Shown here: piece after piece, positions 50,260-59,023 of the stretch
Layout of the letters: every line of letters starts with the position of its first letter
Position numbering within the stretch: position 1 is the stretch's first letter
Source of the DNA: Bradyrhizobium sp. CER78
GTDB taxonomy: Bacteria; Pseudomonadota; Alphaproteobacteria; Rhizobiales; Xanthobacteraceae
Direction of reading: 5' to 3'
Assembly (NCBI RefSeq): GCF_029846235.1
Contig: NZ_JARVWP010000028.1
Coordinates: 1 to 64,000 of the forward strand
DNA: 64,000 nt
Translations under genes and position numbers: made by a program
Notes under the pieces: generated by a model
Database searches by the model: none
Seen by the model: only the letters and a program-made list of their open reading frames with translations
Told to the model about the DNA's origin: nothing

Positions 50260-50339
50260 GTCGCGGCCCCCAACTGGGGGGAGAATTATCGCGGGTGCGC
50301 CGCGATGCCAAGACATCCGGCGCATGGCTGTGGATCAGA

Positions 50340-50804
50340 TCAGCCGACCGGCAACGGCGCGTCGCGCTTGACTTCTTCCATCACCGCGTAGGTTCGCGTC
50401 TCGCGCACGCCCGGCAGCGCCAGCAGCGTTTCGCCGAGAAACCGGCGATAGGCGGTCATGTTGGCGACGCGCGCCTTGACCAGATAGTCGAAGCCGCCGG
50501 CCACCATGTGACATTCCAGCACTTCCGGCGCGGTCTGCACCGCCTTGGCGAAGCGCTCGAACACATCGGGCGTGGTCTTGTCGAGCAGCACCTCGACAAA
50601 CACCAAGAGGCCAAGGCCGAGCCGGTGAGGATTGAGCCGCGCGCCATAGCCTTCGACGAAGCCGTCGCGCTGCAGCCGCTTCAGCCGTTCGCCGACCGAG
50701 GTCGGCGACAGGCCGATCCGCTCGGCCAGCTCCACATTGGCAATCCGGCCATCCCCTTGCAGGATCGAGAGGATTTTACGGTCTGTCTTGTCGATATCTG
50801 TCAT
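50340..50804 (-). CDS. putR: Lrp/AsnC-family regulator of proline catabolism
   Basis: A 154-residue Lrp-type regulator. The helix-turn-helix is at residues 1-50 (DKTDRKILSILQGDGRIANVELAERIGLSPTSVGERLKRL) and a ligand-binding RAM domain follows (GLLVFVEVLLDKTTPDVFERF). It is divergent from putA, the standard arrangement of PutR in rhizobia and Rhodobacter-type bacteria, where it activates putA when proline is present. Several AT-rich inverted repeats lie between the two starts. ATG 50804 is chosen by homology to the family's N-terminus. Confidence 0.88.
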   Translation of the reverse strand: MTDIDKTDRKILSILQGDGRIANVELAERIGLSPTSVGERLKRLQRDGFVEGYGARLNPHRLGLGLLVFVEVLLDKTTPDVFERFAKAVQTAPEVLECHMVAGGFDYLVKARVANMTAYRRFLGETLLALPGVRETRTYAVMEEVKRDAPLPVG

Positions 50805-50830
50805 ATCCACGGCAAAAACTGAAATACTCC

Positions 50831-50859
50831 AGATTTTATAAGGCAAATCTGCTAATTTG
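50831..50859. promoter_or_regulatory. AT-rich inverted repeats between putR and putA
   Basis: AGATTT (50831-50836) and AAATCT (50845-50850) are perfect arms with an 8-base spacer; CAAAT (50844-50848) and ATTTG (50855-50859) form an overlapping second pair. Lrp-type proteins favour such AT-rich dyads, so this is a good candidate for the PutR site. Confidence 0.45.
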
Positions 50860-50934
50860 TCTATCGAACTACGGTCCACGGGCGCGTAGGTGTTCCCGTG
50901 CAACCCCGTTCGAGGAACTGCCCGAGGAACCGCC

Positions 50935-53900
50935 ATGCCAGACCCGCTCCCGCCCCCGTTCAGCGCGCCCTACGCCCCCGATGACACGGCGATCGCCGGC
51001 CGCCTGCGCCAGGACGCCAGGCTGGGCGCGGACCAGGAGGCCAGGGTCGACCGCACCGCGACGCGCCTGATCGAGGCGATGCGGGCCAATGACGATCCGC
51101 TCGGCGGGGTCGAGGACATGCTGCGGGAGTTCGCGCTGTCGACCAAGGAAGGGCTGGCGCTGATGGTGCTGGCGGAGGCGCTGCTGCGGGTGCCCGACGC
51201 GCGCACCGCCGACCAGTTCATCGAGGACAAGCTCGGCCAGGGCGACTTCGTCAATCACGAGACCAAATCCAGCGCATTCCTGGTCAACGCCTCGGCCTGG
51301 GCGCTCGGCATGTCGGCGCGCGTGATCCAGCCCGGTGAAACACCGCAAGGCACGATCGGCCGGCTGACCAAGCGGCTCGGCGCGCCGGCAGTGCGCGCCG
51401 CGACGCGGCAGGCGATGCGGCTGATGGGCAGCCATTTCGTGCTCGGCGAAACCATCGAGGCGGCGCTGTCGCGGGCGCAATCGCACACCGCGCGCGGCTC
51501 GCGCTATTCCTTCGACATGCTCGGCGAGGGCGCGCGCACCGCCGACGATGCCCGCCGCTATTTCGAATCCTACGCCCGTGCGATCGAGGCGATCGGCAAG
51601 GCGGCCGGCGATCAGCGCCTGCCCGACCGGCCCGGCATCTCGGTCAAGCTCTCCGCGCTGCATCCGCGGTTCGAGGCGGTCAGCCACGCGCGGGTGATGA
51701 GCGAACTGGTGCCGCAGCTGATCGATCTGGCGCGCCGCGCCAAGGCGTACGACCTCAACTTCACCGTCGATGCCGAGGAGGCCGACCGGCTCGAACTGTC
51801 GCTCGACGTCATCGCCGCGGCCTTCGCCGACCCGTCGCTCGCCGGCTGGAGCGGCTTCGGGCTTGCGATCCAGGCCTATCAGAAGCGCGCCACCGAGGTG
51901 ATTGATTATATCGATGCCCTGACGCGAGCGCTCGACCGCAAGATGATGGTGCGCCTCGTCAAGGGCGCCTATTGGGACACCGAGATCAAGCGCGCGCAGG
52001 AGCGCGGGCTCGACGGCTACCCGGTGTTCACGCGCAAGGCGATGACCGACCTGAACTACGTCGCCTGCGCGCGCAAGCTGCTGGCGCTGCGGCCGCGGCT
52101 GTTCCCGCAATTCGCCACCCACAACGCGCTGACGGTCGCGACCATCCTCGAACTGTCGGACGATCCCGCGAGCTTCGAATTCCAGCGGCTGCATGGCATG
52201 GGCGAGGCGCTCTACGCCCAGCTCGGCCAGGATCACCCGGACATCGCCCACCGCACCTATGCGCCGGTCGGCAGCCACCGCGACCTGCTCGCCTATCTGG
52301 TGCGGCGGCTGCTCGAGAACGGCGCCAACTCGTCATTCGTGGCGCTGGCCGCAGACAATCGCGTCTCGATCGTGGACCTGTTGCGCCGCCCTGCCGACAT
52401 CATCGGCGGCGACAACAATGCAGCGCATTCCGGAATCCCGCTGCCGGCCGACCTCTATCGGCCGCAGCGCCAGAATTCGCACGGCATCGAATTCGGCGAA
52501 CGAAAGGCGCTCGATGCGCTGACATCTGCGATAACAGCCGAAACCAAGGCGGCGTCTGGTGCGGTCGCGACGTCGACAATCGAGCAGGCGAATGCCGCCG
52601 TCGCCGCGGCGCGCGGTGGCTTCAAGGCCTGGAACGCGACGCCGGCCACACAACGCGCGGCCATGCTGGACAAGGCGGCCGATCTGCTCGAGCAGCGCCG
52701 TGCGCACTTCCTCGCGCTGCTGCAGAGCGAAGGTGGCAAGACGCTCGACGACGCACTGTCCGAGGTGCGCGAGGCGATCGACTTCTGCCGTTACTATGCG
52801 GCACTCGGCAAAAAACTGTTCGGCGAAGGCGAGACGATGCCTGGCCCGACCGGCGAGAGCAACGTGCTGGAGCTGCACGGCCGCGGCGCCTTCGTCGCGA
52901 TCTCGCCGTGGAATTTCCCGCTCGCGATCTTCCTCGGCCAGGTGACGGCGGCGTTGATGGCCGGCAATGCGGTGATCGCAAAGCCGGCCGAGCAGACCCC
53001 GCGCATCGCGGCCGAAGCCGTCGCCCTGCTGCATGAGGCAGGCGTGCCGAGATCGGCGCTGTATCTGGTCCAGGGCGACGGCGCCGCCGGTGCCGCGCTG
53101 GTCGGCCATCCCGCCATCGCCGGCGTGGTCTTCACCGGCTCGACCGAGGTGGCGCGCGCGATCAACCGGACGCTCGCCGCCAAGGACGGCCCGATCGTGC
53201 CGCTGATCGCCGAGACCGGCGGCATCAATGCGATGATCGTCGACGCCACCGCGCTGCCCGAGCAGGTCGCCGACGACGTCGTGACTTCGGCGTTCCGCTC
53301 CGCCGGCCAGCGCTGCTCGGCGCTGCGGCTGCTGTTCGTGCAGGACGACGTCGCCGACCGCATGATCGAGATGATCGCGGGCGCCGCGCGCGAATTGAAG
53401 ATCGGCGATCCCTCGCAGCCATCGACGCATATCGGACCTGTCATCGATGCGGAAGCCAAGCAACGGCTCGACGCGCATATCGCGCGGATGAAGAAGGAGG
53501 CGCGGGTGCATCTCGCCGGCGAGGCGCCGGCCGGCACGTTTGTTGCGCCGCATATCTTCGAGCTGTCGTCGGCAAGCCAGCTCACCGAGGAGGTGTTCGG
53601 CCCGATCCTGCATGTCGTGCGCTACCGCGCCGAGCGGCTCGGCGACGTGCTGGCCGCGATCGAGGCGACCGGCTTCGGACTGACGCTCGGCATTCATTCC
53701 CGCATCGACGACACCATCGAGCACGTCATCGACCGCCTCCAGGTCGGCAACATCTATGTCAACCGCAACATGATCGGCGCCGTCGTCGGCGTACAGCCGT
53801 TCGGCGGCAGCGGCCTCTCCGGCACCGGCCCCAAGGCCGGCGGCCCGCATTACCTTGCGCGCTTCGCCACCGAGCAGACGATCACAATCAACACCGCCGC

Positions 53901-53940
53901 CGCCGGCGGCAACGCCGCGCTGATGGCGGGGGTGGAGTAG
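50935..53940 (+). CDS. putA: Bifunctional proline dehydrogenase/P5C dehydrogenase (minimal PutA)
   Basis: A 1001-residue membrane-associated enzyme that oxidises proline to glutamate in two steps with channelling of P5C. The FAD proline dehydrogenase barrel covers about residues 130-440 (RPGISVKLSALHPRFEA; LVKGAYWDTEIKRAQERGLDGYPVFTRK) and the aldehyde dehydrogenase domain about 520-990, with the Glu region AETGGINAMIVDATAL and the catalytic Cys C794 in SAGQRCSALRLL. It lacks the N-terminal ribbon-helix-helix DNA-binding domain of enteric PutA, so regulation is left to PutR. Size and layout match the structurally known B. japonicum enzyme. Confidence 0.96.
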   Translation: MPDPLPPPFSAPYAPDDTAIAGRLRQDARLGADQEARVDRTATRLIEAMRANDDPLGGVEDMLREFALSTKEGLALMVLAEALLRVPDARTADQFIEDKLGQGDFVNHETKSSAFLVNASAWALGMSARVIQPGETPQGTIGRLTKRLGAPAVRAATRQAMRLMGSHFVLGETIEAALSRAQSHTARGSRYSFDMLGEGARTADDARRYFESYARAIEAIGKAAGDQRLPDRPGISVKLSALHPRFEAVSHARVMSELVPQLIDLARRAKAYDLNFTVDAEEADRLELSLDVIAAAFADPSLAGWSGFGLAIQAYQKRATEVIDYIDALTRALDRKMMVRLVKGAYWDTEIKRAQERGLDGYPVFTRKAMTDLNYVACARKLLALRPRLFPQFATHNALTVATILELSDDPASFEFQRLHGMGEALYAQLGQDHPDIAHRTYAPVGSHRDLLAYLVRRLLENGANSSFVALAADNRVSIVDLLRRPADIIGGDNNAAHSGIPLPADLYRPQRQNSHGIEFGERKALDALTSAITAETKAASGAVATSTIEQANAAVAAARGGFKAWNATPATQRAAMLDKAADLLEQRRAHFLALLQSEGGKTLDDALSEVREAIDFCRYYAALGKKLFGEGETMPGPTGESNVLELHGRGAFVAISPWNFPLAIFLGQVTAALMAGNAVIAKPAEQTPRIAAEAVALLHEAGVPRSALYLVQGDGAAGAALVGHPAIAGVVFTGSTEVARAINRTLAAKDGPIVPLIAETGGINAMIVDATALPEQVADDVVTSAFRSAGQRCSALRLLFVQDDVADRMIEMIAGAARELKIGDPSQPSTHIGPVIDAEAKQRLDAHIARMKKEARVHLAGEAPAGTFVAPHIFELSSASQLTEEVFGPILHVVRYRAERLGDVLAAIEATGFGLTLGIHSRIDDTIEHVIDRLQVGNIYVNRNMIGAVVGVQPFGGSGLSGTGPKAGGPHYLARFATEQTITINTAAAGGNAALMAGVE

Positions 53941-53947
53941 TCGGACA

Positions 53948-54031
53948 CGTCATTGCGAGGAGCGAAGCGACGAAGCAATCCATCCATCCCCGAGATGAGG
54001 TATGGATTGCTTCGCTCCGCTCGCAATGACG
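53948..54031. repeat. CGTCATTGCGAG-ended intergenic repeat, copy 2
   Basis: The ends CGTCATTGCGAG (53948-53959) and CTCGCAATGACG (54020-54031) are perfect inverted repeats, matching 17122-17244. The centre holds a GAAGCAATCCAT/ATGGATTGCTTC hairpin. It lies just after putA. Confidence 0.75.
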
Positions 54032-54152
54032 GTCAACAACCCGTTGCATCATCGCCCCGAGATGGGTCAAATGGCCGCTCAACGGGATCATCGCACACGA
54101 TAATTCCAGCTACCGGAAAAACACCAACAAGCGCCACGGGAGCGACGGCACG

Positions 54153-55358
54153 ATGGAAAAAGGCATTTTTGACGGGCTCAAGGTCCTGGACTGCGCGAGC
54201 TTCATCGCGGCGCCCGCGGCCGCCACCGTGCTGTCCGACTTCGGCGCCGACGTCATCAAGATCGAGCCGCCCGGCGCCGGCGACCCCTACCGCAATCTGC
54301 CCAATTTGCCCGGCTATCCCGCAAGCGAGCATAATTTCGCGTGGATGCTGGAGGCCCGCAACAAGAAGAGCCTCGCGCTCGACCTCACCAAGCCGGACGC
54401 ACGCGAGGTGCTCTACAAGCTGGTCGCTGAAGCCGACGTCTTCATCACCAACATGCCGCCGCAGGTGCGCCAGAAGCTCGGCATCACCCACGATCATCTC
54501 GCCCATCTCAACGACCGGCTGATCTACGCCTCCTTCACCGGCTATGGCGAGAAGGGCGAAGAGGCCAACAAGCCCGGCTTCGACTCCAATGCCTATTGGG
54601 CCCGCTCCGGCCTGATGGATCTGGTGCGCGCCGACGAGGACACCACGCCGGCGCGCTCGGTCGCCGGCATGGGCGACCATCCCTGCGCGATGGCGTTCTA
54701 CGGCGCGATCGTCACCGCGCTGTTCAAGCGCGAGAAGACCGGCAAGGGCTCGCACGTCTCGACCAATCTGATGGCCAACGGCGTCTGGGCCAACGGCGTG
54801 CTGGCGCAGGCCAAGCTCGCCGGCGCCAAGTTCAAGAAGCGCAAGCCGCGCGAAGAGGCGCTCAACGCCGTCACCAACCACTATAAATGCAAGGATGGCC
54901 GCTGGCTGATCCTGTCGCTGCTCAACGAGGACCGGCAGTGGCCGACCTTGGCGCGCTGCATGGGCCGCGAGGACCTCGTCGCCGATGCCCGCTTCGCCAC
55001 CAAGGCGGACCGCCATGCGCGCTCGGTCGAGCTGATCAAGATCTTCGACGAGGTGTTCGCCGGCAAGGATCTCGCCGAATGGCGCAAGATCCTCGACGGC
55101 AATGGCCTCGTATTCGGCGTCGTCGGCATCCTCGACGACATCCCGAACGACAAGCAGATGATCGAGAACGAGGTGCTGGTGCGCTTCGAGAACGACACCA
55201 TGCTGACCGTCAACAGCCCGATCTTCATCGACGGCGCCAAGAAGGTGCAGCCGCGCAAGCCGCCCGAGGTCGGCGAGCACTCCGACGAGATCCTGCGCCA
55301 GGCCGGCTACGACGAGGCCACGATCCAGCAGCTGCGCGCGTCCGGCGCAGTGGCGTAA
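54153..55358 (+). CDS. CaiB/BaiF-type CoA-transferase homologue, catalytic Asp apparently absent
   Basis: A 401-residue class III CoA-transferase by sequence (IFDGLKVLDCASFIAAPAAA; VIKIEPPGAGDPYRN; GITHDHLAHLNDRLIYASFTGYGEKG). At the place of the catalytic Asp, after GKGSHVST, the residue is Leu 206 (TNLMANGVW), so acyl transfer through an aspartyl anhydride may be lost or done by a different residue. Some paired CoA-transferases have one subunit like this, but no partner is encoded nearby. It may instead be a CoA-binding racemase-like protein. It stands alone after the putA repeat. Confidence 0.82.
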   Translation: MEKGIFDGLKVLDCASFIAAPAAATVLSDFGADVIKIEPPGAGDPYRNLPNLPGYPASEHNFAWMLEARNKKSLALDLTKPDAREVLYKLVAEADVFITNMPPQVRQKLGITHDHLAHLNDRLIYASFTGYGEKGEEANKPGFDSNAYWARSGLMDLVRADEDTTPARSVAGMGDHPCAMAFYGAIVTALFKREKTGKGSHVSTNLMANGVWANGVLAQAKLAGAKFKKRKPREEALNAVTNHYKCKDGRWLILSLLNEDRQWPTLARCMGREDLVADARFATKADRHARSVELIKIFDEVFAGKDLAEWRKILDGNGLVFGVVGILDDIPNDKQMIENEVLVRFENDTMLTVNSPIFIDGAKKVQPRKPPEVGEHSDEILRQAGYDEATIQQLRASGAVA

Positions 55359-55384
55359 CGGATCGATCTCCGTCGAGCGTCACT

Positions 55385-55549
55385 TCAGCGCTTCATCCAG
55401 GCCCAGACGATGGCCACCACGATGATGCCGATGATGACCGCGAGCCCGATCGCCCAGCTGCTGACGCGGACGGCGCTCACCGCCTGACGCTCGGCCTCGT
55501 TGGCCGCGATCTCGCGGTTACGCTGCTTGTTGTCCTCGGAAGCACTCAT
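55385..55549 (-). CDS. Small single-helix membrane protein, 54 residues
   Basis: A short gene convergent with the CoA-transferase gene. The product starts MSASEDNKQRNREIAANEA, has one hydrophobic helix at about residues 33-51 (AIGLAVIIGIIVVAIVWAW) and ends MKR. GGAGA lies 10 bases upstream. The charged N-terminus and Arg tail suggest an inner-membrane peptide with a cytoplasmic N-terminus. The role is unknown. Confidence 0.6.
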   Translation of the reverse strand: MSASEDNKQRNREIAANEAERQAVSAVRVSSWAIGLAVIIGIIVVAIVWAWMKR

Positions 55550-55641
55550 CGGGCCGGTCTCCGGTCAAGAGCTGTCAGGTCCAGGCAAGCTCGAGTGTAG
55601 CATCAAATAATGACGCGCAGCCGCTCCGGTTCCGGCTGAAA

Positions 55642-57189
55642 TCAGCGCCCCTTCACGAAGCACATGCCCATGCGGGAGGTTTTCCCGGCAACCTGGCATG
55701 CAAGCCCCTCGGCGCAGGTCCAGCCGCGAAAGCTGCGGTCGGTCTCGGCCGGCTTGCCGCCCGGCAGATAGCAATGCGCGCCCCAGCCGTCGCTGTATTC
55801 GGTGCCGGCAAGCTCGGCGCCGCCGCGCTGCTGCGGCCGGTTGGAGAAGCCGCGCGAAAAGTCTGGCGCTTTGCCGTCGCGGAAGCTTGCGAGGATATCG
55901 CGGCGGCGTGGCTGGTCGCCGAAGAAATGCGGTGAGGCCGGCACCACGGTGGAGTTCGACGGCTTTGCCGCCATCCAGTCGACGCCGGAGAAATGGAAGC
56001 CGCCGATGCCGCGGGTCTGGTGGCAGCCCGCGCAGGTGACGTCGTTGAGGCGCCGCTCGAAGCCGGCCAGCGACTGGATATTCCTGAGCTTGGTTCCGTC
56101 GGCGGCGGCCTTCTGCAAGGCTCCGACGACGTCCTCATCCGAGAACACCGCATTGCCGGCTCCGTCCTCACCCTGCACCATCCCGAACTCCGGCTGCAGA
56201 TCGCTGATGTCGAAACCGGTCGGGGTCGGCGCGACGGCACCGGTTGCAAGGAAACGGTCGGGGACCAGCAAGGTGCCGCGATCGAGCTCGGCGAAATGCC
56301 TGGGATCCAGCAGCCAGGCCTTGAAGTCGCGCTTCAATCCCTCATCCGCGAGAATGCGATCCCGATCGATCTGGTTCTCGAGCGGCGCCTCGGCAAAGCG
56401 TTTTGCCGCGCCGTCATAGTCGAACACCTTCAGCAGATAGTCGGTGCGGAAGTCGCGCACTGCCGATTTCGGCGCGTGCGCAATCTGCAGGTTGGTCTCG
56501 ATGCGATCGATATTGCGCGCATCGATCAAATCGAACGGCCCGTCCTTGCCGAACAGTTTGTCCATCGCAGGCTGAGCGCTGGCGGTCGCGAGCCAGCGGC
56601 GCGCGATCTCGCGGCAACTGAGTGACGCGTCATTGCCGTCGCCTTTCGCCTTCAGCACCAGGTTCAGCGTCATCGGCAGCCGCTGCGAGACCGCGTTCTC
56701 GCCGATCAGCGGCACGTCGGTGCGGGTCAGCCGGTAGATCAGCCGGATCTCGCCGCAGTCTTTCGGCGCCACATAGGCGCGGTCCATGCGGTTGACGATC
56801 CCCGCCAGCACAAAGCGAACATCTGACGATTCGAACAACGCACGGTCGAACAGCTGAAACGCAAAGCCATCGCCGACCCCGATGCTCTCGTTCGGCAGGC
56901 TCGCTGTGTGCTTCGTGACATAGCGATCGAATTCGCGATCGAGCGCCTCGCGCACCGGCACCATCGCAGGCAAGGCGAACAGCTCGCGATTGGACAGCGG
57001 CGTATCGGCGGAGCGTTCCGGCGCGAGCATCCGGCCGAGGCCAAAGCGACCATGATCGAGCTCGCGCAGAACAGCGGGATCGATCACCGCCGCGCCGCGC
57101 TCGAGCGCGCGATCCTCCGCAGCACGCGCAGGCATGGCGCCGCCGAGCAGTACGGTCATCAGCAAGAGGCATTTCAGCGCGCGGCCCAT
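55642..57189 (-). CDS. Secreted protein with one c-type haem motif
   Basis: A 515-residue exported protein of unknown function. The signal peptide is LKCLLLMTVLLGGAMPARA. A single haem-binding motif, C386-A-G-C389-H390 (VTCAGCHQTRGIGG), sits in the C-terminal third, and other Cys residues near the end (GAHCYLPGG; WTCAEGLACQV; GMCF) could form disulfides. The N-terminal 250 residues are not a known cytochrome fold. Such a large domain with one haem suggests electron transfer coupled to another activity, which cannot be named. It starts near a strong terminator that ends the upstream gene. Confidence 0.7.
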   Translation of the reverse strand: MGRALKCLLLMTVLLGGAMPARAAEDRALERGAAVIDPAVLRELDHGRFGLGRMLAPERSADTPLSNRELFALPAMVPVREALDREFDRYVTKHTASLPNESIGVGDGFAFQLFDRALFESSDVRFVLAGIVNRMDRAYVAPKDCGEIRLIYRLTRTDVPLIGENAVSQRLPMTLNLVLKAKGDGNDASLSCREIARRWLATASAQPAMDKLFGKDGPFDLIDARNIDRIETNLQIAHAPKSAVRDFRTDYLLKVFDYDGAAKRFAEAPLENQIDRDRILADEGLKRDFKAWLLDPRHFAELDRGTLLVPDRFLATGAVAPTPTGFDISDLQPEFGMVQGEDGAGNAVFSDEDVVGALQKAAADGTKLRNIQSLAGFERRLNDVTCAGCHQTRGIGGFHFSGVDWMAAKPSNSTVVPASPHFFGDQPRRRDILASFRDGKAPDFSRGFSNRPQQRGGAELAGTEYSDGWGAHCYLPGGKPAETDRSFRGWTCAEGLACQVAGKTSRMGMCFVKGR

Positions 57190-57228
57190 GCCCCACTAAC
57201 ACCGCGCGGCAAATCCTATTCAAGAAAA

Positions 57229-57258
57229 AAGGCGCTTCACATCGCGGTGAAGCGCCTT
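57229..57258 (-). terminator. Strong Rho-independent terminator (minus strand)
   Basis: AAGGCGCTTCAC (57229-57240) and GTGAAGCGCCTT (57247-57258) form a perfect 12-base stem with a 6-base loop. On the minus strand it is followed by a T-run (57225-57230). It ends the transcript of the gene at 57380-58444. Confidence 0.85.
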
Positions 57259-57283
57259 GGTGTTGTCGTGGTTCCGCAATGAT

Positions 57284-57340
57284 AGCGTTTTCAAGCGAAG
57301 TGGGCACCGGTTCGCGTGAAGAAAACGCGTCAAAACAAGA
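57284..57340. repeat. Repeat in the 3' region of a gene, second copy of the 18281-18337 element
   Basis: On the minus strand it reads TCTTGTTTTGACGCGTTTTC, as at 18281. It is flanked on one side by an 18-base-pair hairpin (57343-57360 with 57366-57383, one G-T pair) that includes the upstream gene's stop codon, and on the other by the terminator at 57229-57258. Confidence 0.7.
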
Positions 57341-57379
57341 ATCTAGAGCTTCGGTTCTGATTCAGTCAGAACCGAAGTT

Positions 57380-58444
57380 CTAGCGCGAAACGATCAGACC
57401 CTTGCTGGTGACGACCACCCAACGGCCGTCCTGCTTGCGAATGGCGTCGACGCGGCCGAGGCCGGGGACGGGATCGCCGGCATAAACCTCATAGATGCCG
57501 CCGCGGCCCTCGATCAGCGCGCCGCCATTGCCGACGTCGCGCAGCGCCCAGCCATCGACCACCGGCAGGCGGCCGACCCCGGGCCTCGGGGCGGCAGGCG
57601 CGGCCGCCGCAGTCGCCGGCGGGATCGAGCCGGTGACCTCGCGGGCGGGCGTCGCCGCAGCGACAGTCGTCTGCGGGGCGCGGAGCTTGTCGACGGTCTC
57701 GCTGAGCTTGTTGAGCCTGGCGATCGGCTCGGCCTGGGCCTTCTCGACCTTCTCGATCCGCTCGCTGGCCTTGCTGAACTGAACGGTCCCGTTCCTGGCG
57801 GTCTGGTCGATGCTGGACTTCAGGGCGGCGATTTCGCCATCGATCCGGGCGATCGCGGCGTCGGCCGCTTCCTTTGCAGCGTCCTTGGCAGCCACGTCCC
57901 TGACGGAGGCAGCAGCGGGGGCGGCGAGATGGCCGAGCCCTGCGGTCGCGAGCGCGCCACCAATGGCGCCTGCCACGGTCGCCAGCGCAATCACCGCGGC
58001 CATCGCCCCGAACCGGCGCGAGCCGGCCGGTTTGGCGGTCTGCTCGGCACCCGGCTTGGAGGCGGTCGCCTCATGGTCCCAGGTCCGGTCACCGGGTGCC
58101 ATGATCATCAGTCTGCCCGGGAAACGCGGCTCTGCACGCTTGCCGGTCTCGACCTTGGGCACCGCCATATTGGTCGGCTCGATCTTGGGGTCAATCTTGG
58201 CGTCGATCCTGGCCTCGATCGCGGGATCAAGCCGGGACGGCTCAGCCTTGGGCGCTTCCTTGGGAGCTTCGACCTTCGGCGCATCGATCCTGGGCGCGTC
58301 CGCCTTCGGCGAGGTCTCTTCCTGTTCGGGCGCGAGCCGCGGAGCCTCGACACCGGCCACAGCCATCGCGGGCTCGCTGTTCGCCGCCATTTCGGCGCCG
58401 GTTTGACCGCTGACCGGCTCGCTCTGCTGCTCACTCACGTTCAA
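57380..58444 (-). CDS. Membrane-anchored protein with repetitive Pro/Lys region
   Basis: A 354-residue protein not matching a named family that I can identify. Residues about 40-100 are a low-complexity Pro/Lys/Glu region with repeats (PKVEAPKEAPKAEPS; DAKIDPKIEPTN). One membrane helix follows at about residues 146-175 (AMAAVIALATVAGAIGGALA), then a coiled-coil segment (AAIARIDGEIAALKSSIDQ; ASERIEKVEKAQAEPIARLNKLS) and a C-terminal small domain (LRDVGNGGALIEGRGGIYEVYAGDPV) that resembles a beta-barrel region. The layout suggests a periplasm-facing anchor. The gene ends in a strong hairpin and terminator. Confidence 0.72.
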   Translation of the reverse strand: MNVSEQQSEPVSGQTGAEMAANSEPAMAVAGVEAPRLAPEQEETSPKADAPRIDAPKVEAPKEAPKAEPSRLDPAIEARIDAKIDPKIEPTNMAVPKVETGKRAEPRFPGRLMIMAPGDRTWDHEATASKPGAEQTAKPAGSRRFGAMAAVIALATVAGAIGGALATAGLGHLAAPAAASVRDVAAKDAAKEAADAAIARIDGEIAALKSSIDQTARNGTVQFSKASERIEKVEKAQAEPIARLNKLSETVDKLRAPQTTVAAATPAREVTGSIPPATAAAAPAAPRPGVGRLPVVDGWALRDVGNGGALIEGRGGIYEVYAGDPVPGLGRVDAIRKQDGRWVVVTSKGLIVSR

Positions 58445-58648
58445 AGTCTCCAGGCTTGGTTGACAATTCGGTAACTTTTATTGCTTGCGAAATGGTTACC
58501 CCGCGCCGCCATTACCTAAATTTTAGGGAGTTTTCCGGGCCGGATTTGGGCGATGCTGCCCTGCGGCAATCTGCGTCAGCTCCGTTTGCGCGCGACGCTT
58601 TCCCGATTAACATGCCGTCATCTTCCAGCCAGAAGGCAGGGGAGCACC

Positions 58649-59023
58649 ATGACGATCGAGAAATGCATCAATGAATTTGGTGTCGATGACGTCATTTTTG
58701 AGGAAGGCTCGACCGGCCGAGAATTATTTGTCGTGCTCGACGGGACGGTCGACATCGCCAAGATCGATGGCGGCAACAAGACCGTCATCGTCAGCCTCGG
58801 CAAGGGCGAGTTCTTCGGCGAGATGGCCGTGATCGACGGCTCGGCGCGCTCGGCGACCGCCATCGCAGCCGCGCCCGCGACGCGCGTGATGCGGATCAAC
58901 CACGCCCGCTTCGTCTATCTGGTCAGCCAGCAGCCGGCCTTCGCGTTGATGGTGATGGATGCGCTCTCGAAACGCCTGCGCGCCTCCAACGCCGTCACTT
59001 ACCGCGCGGCAGCCGCACCATGA
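58649..59023 (+). CDS. Stand-alone cyclic-nucleotide-binding (CNB) domain protein
   Basis: A 124-residue single-domain cNMP-binding protein without a DNA-binding domain. The phosphate-binding cassette is GEFFGEMAVIDGSARSATA, with the conserved Glu and Arg that hold cAMP or cGMP. GGGGAG precedes ATG 58649. The next gene's ATG overlaps this stop codon (ATGA), so it is translated together with the metallo-hydrolase. It may switch that enzyme on or off in response to cAMP; a class III cyclase is encoded 15 kb upstream. Confidence 0.87.
   Translation: MTIEKCINEFGVDDVIFEEGSTGRELFVVLDGTVDIAKIDGGNKTVIVSLGKGEFFGEMAVIDGSARSATAIAAAPATRVMRINHARFVYLVSQQPAFALMVMDALSKRLRASNAVTYRAAAAP

Noticed and set aside
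54033..55280. A 415-codon minus-strand frame across the second CoA-transferase gene
   Set aside because: The plus-strand frame is a clear CaiB/BaiF protein; the antisense one has no family features.
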